Shown piece by piece: positions 34,043-39,662 of a DNA stretch of 64,000 bases. The position numbers and the translations under genes are program-made. Every line of letters starts with the position of its first letter. The first letter of the stretch is position 1. The notes under the pieces are model-generated. The model was not told where the DNA came from. It worked only from the letters and a program-made list of their open reading frames with translations, and ran no database searches. The DNA is from Paractinoplanes abujensis (lineage in GTDB: Bacteria; Actinomycetota; Actinomycetes; Mycobacteriales; Micromonosporaceae): contig NZ_JACHMF010000001.1 in assembly GCF_014204895.1 (NCBI RefSeq), positions 1,860,001-1,924,000 on the forward strand, given 5' to 3'.

Positions 34043-34968
34043 TCCGCGTACGCGGTGAGTGCGCGACCGTAGTGCGCAACGTGCGCGGCGAGTGCGCGAA
34101 CGGCCAGGGCCGCTGCGCGTTTCTCGTCGCCCGCGTCGACCAGGGCCAGCGCGAGGAAGGCGACGCGCTCATCCTCGTACGCCCCCAGGTCACCCGCCTC
34201 GGTCAGCAGCGCGACCGCCTCGCCGGCGCGGCCGAGGTTGCGTAGCGTGCTGGCCAGCTGGATCACGGCCTGCGGGCGACGCTCGTCGTCGAGACCGGCG
34301 GCCAGCGCGGCCCGGTAGAGCGGCTCGGCCTCGGCCTCCCGGCCCGCGAAGTCACGTGCCGACGCGCGCTCGAACAATCCGGCCGCGTCGTCACCGGCCA
34401 GCCCGTCCATAGTGGTGACCACCTCGCCGGCACTCAGCGCACCGGCGGTGGCCCAGAACCGGGCGATCGGTGAGTCCCGGTCGGGGCTGCGGCGCTCCAG
34501 CAGCACCACGTCGCGCCAGCGGTCGCCGTGCCGGCCCATGCGTGAGCGGACGCCGACCGTACGGAATCCGCAAGCGCGATGCAGAGCGAGACTGGGCGTG
34601 TTCTCGGGAAAGATGCCGGACTGGATCGTCCAGATGCCCGCCCTCTCGGTCGAGTCGATCAGCGCCTGCAGCAGCGCGCGCCCCACGCCCCGGCCCTGCG
34701 CGGCGGGGGAGACGTAGACCGAGTGCTCGACCACTCCCGCGTACACGGGACGGCTCGACACCGGCGTGATCGCGATCCAGCCCAGCACGTTGTCCCGTTC
34801 GTCGGCCGCCACGAACCGGTGCTCGGCCAGCCGGCCCGCGTCGAAGGCCTCCCACGCGGGCGCGGTGGTCTCGAAACTGGCGTTCCCACCGTCCAGCCCG
34901 GCCTGGTAGAGCGCGAGCACCGCCACGGCGTCCTCGGCGCGCATCGGGCGGATCGTCACGCTACTCAT
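34024..34968 (-). CDS. phosphinothricin-type GNAT fused to a TPR domain
   Basis: Residues 1-165 form a Pat/Bar-like acetyltransferase (ITPVSSRPVYAGVVEHSVYV, PAAQGRGVGRALLQALI, NTPSLALHRACGFRTVGVRSRMG), with the acetyl-CoA signature intact. Residues 190-310 form a separate TPR-type domain (FERASARDFAGREAEAEPLYRAAL, VIQLASTLRNLGRAGEAV, ALALVDAGDEKRAAALAVRAL) that normally occurs as a stand-alone protein of about 120 residues. No stop or frame change lies between them. It starts inside the end of the LysR gene (8-base overlap). The substrate may be a xenobiotic or an amino-acid analogue. Confidence 0.82.
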   Translation of the reverse strand: MSSVTIRPMRAEDAVAVLALYQAGLDGGNASFETTAPAWEAFDAGRLAEHRFVAADERDNVLGWIAITPVSSRPVYAGVVEHSVYVSPAAQGRGVGRALLQALIDSTERAGIWTIQSGIFPENTPSLALHRACGFRTVGVRSRMGRHGDRWRDVVLLERRSPDRDSPIARFWATAGALSAGEVVTTMDGLAGDDAAGLFERASARDFAGREAEAEPLYRAALAAGLDDERRPQAVIQLASTLRNLGRAGEAVALLTEAGDLGAYEDERVAFLALALVDAGDEKRAAALAVRALAAHVAHYGRALTAYADQNASS

Positions 34969-35836
34969 GCAGCCTCCCGGGTGGGGCGTAGGTCTCGCGG
35001 GTCAGCGCGAGCAGTTCGGGCAGGACGGCCGGCGGTGCGTCGGACCACCACACCAGCCAGACGGGGATCGGCGGAGCATCCCGTACGGCACGGTAGGCCA
35101 CACCCGGCCGCGGGTTCTGATGGGCTGTCGCCTCAGAGGTGACGCCCACTGCCTGACCGGCGGCGATCAGTGTCAGCCACTCGTCCACGCCGTGGGTGTG
35201 GCGGATCGTGGCGGGCGGCGGCCCCGGATGCCACAACGCGGGCGTGGTCGTGCCGGTGCGCGCGTCGATGGCCACGGGATAGCGCCGCAGGTCGGCCATG
35301 CGCACCTGACGGCGCCGGGCGAGCGCGTTGTCGGTGGCGATCGCGGCGAACCGGCGTTCGGCCCCGATCAGGGCTGTCGTGAAGCGCGGATCGTCATCCA
35401 GCGAGCGGCGGACCACGGCCACGTCCGCGATGCCCTCGCTCAGACCCGCGGTGACCGTGCTGGACTGCACGAACACGAGCGGGACGGACGGGTGGGCGGC
35501 GGCCCACGTCTTCTGCAGGCGGCGGGTGTGCCGGCCCAGGGCGGCCCAGTTGTAGCCGACCCGCAGCTCCCCCGTGGGCTCGGTGATCGTGCGGCGCAGG
35601 TGGGCCACCTCGTCGAGCACCCGGCGGGCGGCGGGCAGCACCCGGGCCCCCGCCGCGGTAAGCGCCACGTGGCGGGTGGTGCGCTGCAGAAGCCGTACGC
35701 CCAAAGCGGTCTCGAGGGCGGCGATCGAGCGCGACACCGACGCCTGGGAGACGCCCAGGGCCGTCGCCGCGTCGGTGAACGTGCCCGCGTCGGTCACCGC
35801 GACGAGCATCTGGAGCTGACGGAGCTGCAGATCCAT
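34961..35836 (-). CDS. LysR family transcriptional regulator
   Basis: The 291-residue protein has an N-terminal winged HTH (TFTDAATALGVSQASVSRSIAALE at about 19-42) and a LysR effector-binding domain. It is divergent from the EamA transporter (69-base gap) and overlaps the downstream GNAT-TPR gene, so it probably controls both. A 15-base palindrome spans its start codon, as expected for autoregulation. Confidence 0.9.
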   Translation of the reverse strand: MDLQLRQLQMLVAVTDAGTFTDAATALGVSQASVSRSIAALETALGVRLLQRTTRHVALTAAGARVLPAARRVLDEVAHLRRTITEPTGELRVGYNWAALGRHTRRLQKTWAAAHPSVPLVFVQSSTVTAGLSEGIADVAVVRRSLDDDPRFTTALIGAERRFAAIATDNALARRRQVRMADLRRYPVAIDARTGTTTPALWHPGPPPATIRHTHGVDEWLTLIAAGQAVGVTSEATAHQNPRPGVAYRAVRDAPPIPVWLVWWSDAPPAVLPELLALTRETYAPPGRLHE

Positions 35837-35880
35837 ACGTCAAGCGTATAGCTGGGACAGGTCATGCATTTCCCGCATCA
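35835..35880. promoter_or_regulatory. LysR-type binding sites in divergent promoter
   Basis: ATACG-TCAAG-CGTAT at 35835-35849 is a perfect inverted repeat of T-N11-A type over the lysR start. A second, imperfect one (TCATGCATTTCCCGCATCA) occupies 35862-35880. The two, 27 bases apart centre to centre, resemble the recognition and activation sites of a LysR regulator, just upstream of the EamA start at 35905. Confidence 0.55.
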
Positions 35881-35904
35881 GTTGCGCGTGCCGAGACTGG
35901 GGCC

Positions 35905-36948
35905 ATGAAGGGGATCATGGCGATGATCGTGAGCGGGGCGAGCAACCAGGCCGGTGCCGCGCTCGGCGCGCATGCGTTCGGCGCGATCGGGCCGGCCGGG
36001 GTCGTCGCGGTGCGCCAGTTCGTCGCAGCGGCCGTGCTGCTGCCGATCGCCCGGCCCGACGTGCGGCGCTTCACGTGGCGGCAGTGGTGGCCGACCCTGC
36101 TGCTCGGGCTCGTGTTCGCCACCATGAACCTCAGCCTTTACACGGCGATCGACCGCATCGGCCTGGGCCTGGCCGTCACGCTCGAGTTCCTCGGCCCGCT
36201 CGCCGTCGCGCTGGCCGGCTCGCGTACGCGAATCGACCTGCTTTGCGCGGTGGGCGCGGGCGCCGGTGTGTACGTCCTGGTCCAGCCCGGGCCCTCCAGC
36301 GACTTCCTCGGCGTCGGTCTGGGTCTGCTCGCCGCATGCTGCTGGGCCTCCTACATCGTGCTCAACCGCCTGGTCGGCGCGCGGCTGCCGGGTCTGCAGG
36401 CCCCCGCGGCCGCCACCAGCGTGTCCGCCCTTCTCTACGTGCCGGTCGCCGGCGGTCTGGTCGGGACCGGACGGCTCGACGGGGCCGCCGTCGCCTTCGC
36501 CGTGGGCGCGGGACTGCTCAGTTCAGTCATCCCGTACGCCGCCGACCTGCTCATCCTGCGTCACGTGCCCACGCACTTCTTCGGCCTGTTCATGAGCATC
36601 CACCCCGTGCTGGCCGCGGTGGCCGGGCTGCTCCTGCTGGGCCAGGTGCTCGGTGTGGAGCAGTGGACCGGCATCGCCTTCGTCGTGCTGGCCAACGCCG
36701 TGGCCGCCACGCAACGCCGGTCAGCGCCCCCGCCTGCGCCTGCCGGTCGAGCCGTTGCGGCCCGAGCCGCTCACCGGCGCCGGGCCGGTTCGTCGACGAT
36801 GTCGACAGTCGCGGCCCAGCCGTGCTGGTCGGGCGCGTGGGACGTCGCCACCGAGCGGACCTCGAACGTGGTGTGCGGGGTGGCCCGGTCGGCCTCGGCG
36901 ATCATGCGGTCCTGCAGGGCGAGCGGGATGATGCGGTCGCGCGTGTGA
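35905..36948 (+). CDS. EamA/RhtA-type transporter with an aberrant C-terminal extension
   Basis: Residues 1-272 form a complete ten-TM EamA exporter (two five-helix halves; GLLAACCWASYIVLNRLVGARL, FMSIHPVLAAVAGLLLLGQ). RhtA-like members export threonine, homoserine or other metabolites. After residue 272 (ATQRRSAPPP) about 75 residues have no membrane or family character, and are encoded antisense to a hydrolase remnant, so the original stop was probably lost by a rearrangement. Divergent from LysR. Confidence 0.82.
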   Translation: MKGIMAMIVSGASNQAGAALGAHAFGAIGPAGVVAVRQFVAAAVLLPIARPDVRRFTWRQWWPTLLLGLVFATMNLSLYTAIDRIGLGLAVTLEFLGPLAVALAGSRTRIDLLCAVGAGAGVYVLVQPGPSSDFLGVGLGLLAACCWASYIVLNRLVGARLPGLQAPAAATSVSALLYVPVAGGLVGTGRLDGAAVAFAVGAGLLSSVIPYAADLLILRHVPTHFFGLFMSIHPVLAAVAGLLLLGQVLGVEQWTGIAFVVLANAVAATQRRSAPPPAPAGRAVAARAAHRRRAGSSTMSTVAAQPCWSGAWDVATERTSNVVCGVARSASAIMRSCRASGMMRSRV

Positions 36949-36977
36949 CGGATGTAGGTGCGCGGGACCGTGCCCCA
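36771..36977 (-). pseudogene. alpha/beta hydrolase C-terminal remnant
   Basis: This frame reads WGTVPRTYIRHTRDRIIPLA, then LQDRMIAEADRATP, then VRSVATSHAPDQHG, ending at a stop. These are the last ~65 residues of a salicylate-esterase-like alpha/beta hydrolase, with the DRIIP block (acid residue loop) and the catalytic histidine in SHAP. The upstream nucleophile half is absent. It lies antisense to the EamA extension. Confidence 0.6.
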
Positions 36978-37016
36978 CGTGTCGGCGTGGCCCCGCGCGT
37001 CGGCCATGGGAACCTC

Positions 37017-37462
37017 GACGGACTCGTGGTGATCCGGGCGCTGCAGGCGGGTGCGGCGGGCTGTCTGGTGAAGTCGACGCCGCCGGCGGAGTTGCTCGAC
37101 CTGATCCGGGTGGCGGCGCAGGGCCATACGGTGTTGTCCCCGGTGGCCAAGGACGGGCTGGTGGCGGTCTCGGGACCGTGCACGAGGAGCGGGCGGCGGC
37201 CCGGGCCCGGCTGTCCGGGCTGACGGAGCGGGAACGGGACGTGCTGGCCGCGATCGGGGACGGGCTGACGGAGCGGGGACGGGACGTGCTGGCCGCGATC
37301 GGGGACGGGCTGACCAACGCGGAAGTCGCGCGGCGGCTGGGGCTCTCGGAGACGACCGTCAAGGGGTACGTGTCGCATGTGTTCGAGAAGTTGGGGTGCG
37401 CGAATCGGACGCAGGCCGGGTTGCCGGCCCAGGCGGCCGGTCTGTCGGCATCAGGGGAGTGA
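37017..37462 (+). pseudogene. truncated, frameshifted LuxR-type response regulator
   Basis: One frame (from 37017) carries the end of a receiver domain (DGLVVIRALQAGAAG, CLVKSTPPAELLDLIRVAAQ), with the conserved switch lysine. The frame then changes within 37160-37200, and another one (37178-37462) carries the LuxR HTH (LTERERDVLAAIGDGL, NAEVARRLGLSETTVKGYVS, HVFEKLGCANRTQAG). The first ~65 receiver residues, including the phospho-Asp, are missing. A 45-base internal duplication further disrupts the HTH. Not likely to be functional. Confidence 0.7.
37217..37306 (+). repeat. 45-bp in-frame tandem duplication
   Basis: 37217-37261 is repeated at 37262-37306 with one mismatch (A to G). It duplicates LTERERDVLAAIGDG of the LuxR-type HTH, adding an extra first helix to the broken response regulator. 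Confidence 0.9.
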
Positions 37463-37496
37463 ACATGCACGAGAACGTGCCCAAGGTGCACCCAGT

Positions 37497-37522
37497 GGGG
37501 CCATCCTCCCCTTGATGGCCCC
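37497..37522. terminator. hairpin after the response-regulator remnant
   Basis: GGGGCCATC (37497-37505) and GATGGCCCC (37514-37522) form a perfect 9-base stem with an 8-base loop. There is no T-tract, as often in high-GC genomes. It lies between the plus-strand relic and the minus-strand LacI gene. Confidence 0.45.
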
Positions 37523-37581
37523 GACCGGGTCCTCTCTTCCGATGTCAGCGCCACAGGCCTAGGAATACCCGTAGTGAGACC

Positions 37582-37595
37582 TGTTAACGCTAACA
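37582..37595. promoter_or_regulatory. LacI-type operator TGTTAACGCTAACA
   Basis: A symmetrical LacI operator (flanked by C and G to give a 16-base palindrome), 87 bases beyond the stop of the LacI gene. It matches the ara sites at 44203 and 44332. No gene start is adjacent on either strand, so it may be the promoter remnant of a deleted target gene. Confidence 0.7.
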
Positions 37596-37682
37596 GAGAC
37601 GGGCGGCGGAAAGCCAGGCAATCGCGGAAATTGGTGAGCAGAACATCGGGCACGACCGCACACGGTGCGGGCGCCGGGGCGG

Positions 37683-38705
37683 TCAGTTCGTGGCGGGTGG
37701 GGCGACGCTGTCGCGGGAAACCAGGGTGGGAGCGATCGTGCGACGGGTGCTGGCATCCGGGGTGCCCGATTCGATCTGCTCCAGCAGCAGCTCGACGCTG
37801 GCCGTGGCCACCGCGTCGAAATCGGGGCGGACCGTGGTCAGCGGCGGCGTGTAATAGGCCGACTGGGGTACGTCGTCGAAGCCGACGATGCTGATCTCCT
37901 CCGGCACGCGGCGGCCGTGTTCGCTCAAGGCACGCAGCAGGCCCAGGGCGATGTGATCGTTCGCGGTGAAGACCGCCGTCACCTCGGGCAGGCGGGCCAG
38001 CAGCTTGCCGTTGCGATAACCCGACTCGGCGCTCCAGTCCCCGGTGAGCAGCGGCGGCTGTTCGGCCCCGGCCGCCGTCAAGGCCTCCCCCCAGCCCTGC
38101 ACGCGGCCCGCGGCGTCGTACCAATCGGCCGGGCCCGAAATGTGCCAGACCGTGGAATGACCCGCGGCCAGCAGGTGCTCGGTGGCGGCCCGGGCGCCGG
38201 CCACCTGGTCCACGGTGACCAGGGTGCTTGCGCGCTGCGGGTCGCCGTCGATGGTGACCAGCGGGACGTCCTCGGGCAGGCGGGCCAGGGCCGGGCCGGC
38301 ACTGGCCACGGGGGCGATCACCACCAGGCCGGCCACGCGCTGGTCGAGGTGGCGTTCGACGGCGTCGGCGATCGAGCGCTCGTTGAGGCTGCGTACACTG
38401 CCGACGTTTACCGCGAACCCGCTCTCCTGCGCGGCCTGCTCGAACGCCGTCAGCATCGACGACGGACCGTACAGCGCGGTGTTGGGCGCGACGACACCGA
38501 TCACCTTGGACGTGCCGGTGACCAGAGCCCGAGCCGTCCGGTTGGGCCGGTAGCCCAGCTCGGCGATGGCCGCCCTGACCTTCAGGCGGGTCTGCTCGCT
38601 GACGTTCTTGTGCTCGTTGAGCACCCGCGACACGGTCTGATGCGACACCCCCGCCAGCCGGGCGACGTCCATCATGCCCGGCGGCCGTCCGCGTTTCACG
38701 CTCAC
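37683..38705 (-). CDS. LacI family sugar-responsive repressor
   Basis: The 340-residue protein has the LacI HTH (MMDVARLAGVSHQTVSRVLNEH, about 11-32), the hinge helix (RTARALVTGTS), and a full effector-binding domain (GVVAPNTALYGP, FTANDHIALGLLRAL, VGFDDVPQSAYYTPPLTTV). GTG start. Its effector domain is the closest relative in this window of the HTH-less protein at 53502-54392. Its likely targets are the TGTKAACGNTAACA-type sites, as its HTH helix matches that of the repressor at 43005-44063. Confidence 0.92.
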   Translation of the reverse strand: MSVKRGRPPGMMDVARLAGVSHQTVSRVLNEHKNVSEQTRLKVRAAIAELGYRPNRTARALVTGTSKVIGVVAPNTALYGPSSMLTAFEQAAQESGFAVNVGSVRSLNERSIADAVERHLDQRVAGLVVIAPVASAGPALARLPEDVPLVTIDGDPQRASTLVTVDQVAGARAATEHLLAAGHSTVWHISGPADWYDAAGRVQGWGEALTAAGAEQPPLLTGDWSAESGYRNGKLLARLPEVTAVFTANDHIALGLLRALSEHGRRVPEEISIVGFDDVPQSAYYTPPLTTVRPDFDAVATASVELLLEQIESGTPDASTRRTIAPTLVSRDSVAPPATN

Positions 38706-38843
38706 CCGTACCCCGCATCCACTGGTTGCGGGCAGGATATCTCTTCACATCCTTGTCTGTTGAGGTGCGGGTGGGTCGCGCCGCCGAAATCACAGCGCCT
38801 TTCCGGTGAGCAATCCCCGCGGGAGCGTTCCCATTGAGAAAAG

Positions 38844-38894
38844 CGCGGTGTTCCGGCAATCCTCCGGCGACAGGGGGATCGCCGGAACACCGCG
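38844..38894 (-). terminator. intrinsic terminator of the ricin-type lectin gene
   Basis: A 14-base perfect stem (38844-38857 with 38881-38894; GCGGTGTTCCGGC core) with a 23-base loop. On the minus strand it is followed by CTTTTCTC, giving the T-tract of a leftward terminator. It lies about 100 bases past the stop of the leftward lectin gene. Confidence 0.75.
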
Positions 38895-38997
38895 GGTGAC
38901 GGGCGCCCGGGGGAACGCCCGCCGCCCTACAGAAACGCCGGGGATGATCGTTCGTGCCGTTGTCGTCCCAGGGCAGGACCTGTGCGCCGGTCGCCGC

Positions 38998-39564
38998 TCA
39001 CGCCGCCGCCGTTGCCGCATCGGGTCCGGAAGAGCCGTTGTTGCCGCATGGCAGTCGCCACCAGTGGCCGGCCGTTCCGTTGTCGTCGCCCTGCGCGATT
39101 CGAACGCGGCTCACCTTTGCCGCGCCGAGCACCTTTCCGCTGTTGGTCTTGCGCGGTTGGAAATAGCCTTCGAAGGCGTCCAGCGCGGCCCACGAATGGT
39201 CGGCCGTCCCGGTGCCGCCCCACTGCAGGGCGACCGCGTCTGCGGTCGACATGTCCGGGATGTCGCTTACCATTGCGCCGGTCACGTTCACCGGCCTGAG
39301 GTTCGGCGGCCCGTTGGCGGCTTGGCCTGTGGTGAGCTCGGCGACCATGTCGGTGGCCTCGTCCCGGCGGACGGTGTCGCCGGGCACGGCCCGGGCCTGC
39401 GCCCACGCGGTCAGGAAGGGCCCTGGCAGTGACTGCGGAACTCGGGACTCGGTAGCTCCCGGACGCCGGCCGCCGGCCGTGGGGGTGGCCCCGGCGGCCC
39501 CGGTTGCGGAGGCTGCGGCCGTGACTCCGGTGGCCTGCAGCAGGCGGCGGCTGAGCGCGGGCAC
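38998..39564 (-). CDS. secreted ricin-type beta-trefoil lectin, cut short by a stop
   Basis: The 188-residue frame starts with a Tat-like signal (SRRLLQATGVTAAASATGAAGA) and contains two lobes of a RicinB_lectin_2/CBM13-like trefoil: ADAVALQWGGTGTADHSW and SGKVLGAAKVSRVRIAQGDD-NGTAGHWW, each ending in the D-N-G-T-A-D-H-x-W hallmark. After the TGA at 38998, the same frame continues with AQVLPWDDNGTNDHPRRF, the end of a third lobe, so a nonsense mutation appears to have truncated it. There is no fused catalytic domain. A LacI operator lies 46 bases upstream and a terminator downstream. Confidence 0.6.
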   Translation of the reverse strand: MPALSRRLLQATGVTAAASATGAAGATPTAGGRRPGATESRVPQSLPGPFLTAWAQARAVPGDTVRRDEATDMVAELTTGQAANGPPNLRPVNVTGAMVSDIPDMSTADAVALQWGGTGTADHSWAALDAFEGYFQPRKTNSGKVLGAAKVSRVRIAQGDDNGTAGHWWRLPCGNNGSSGPDAATAAA

Positions 39565-39609
39565 CGGACCTCCAGGCAGGTGAATCGACGAGCTTCATTG
39601 CCGAAGCGA

Positions 39610-39623
39610 TGTGAACGATAACA
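39610..39623. promoter_or_regulatory. LacI-type operator TGTGAACGATAACA
   Basis: Matches the ara operator consensus at 13 of 14 positions and lies 46 bases upstream of the leftward lectin start, where repression of a secreted lectin or glycosidase would be expected. The other neighbour is the 3' end of the caspase gene. Confidence 0.65.
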
Positions 39624-39662
39624 CCCGGAGGCGGGTCCGATGCAAGTCTGGAGGAGCGGGTG

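Noticed and set aside
37574..37894. Plus-strand frame starting over the orphan operator
   Set aside because: It runs antisense to the LacI gene, and its sequence is Arg/Gly-rich noise with no ribosome site.
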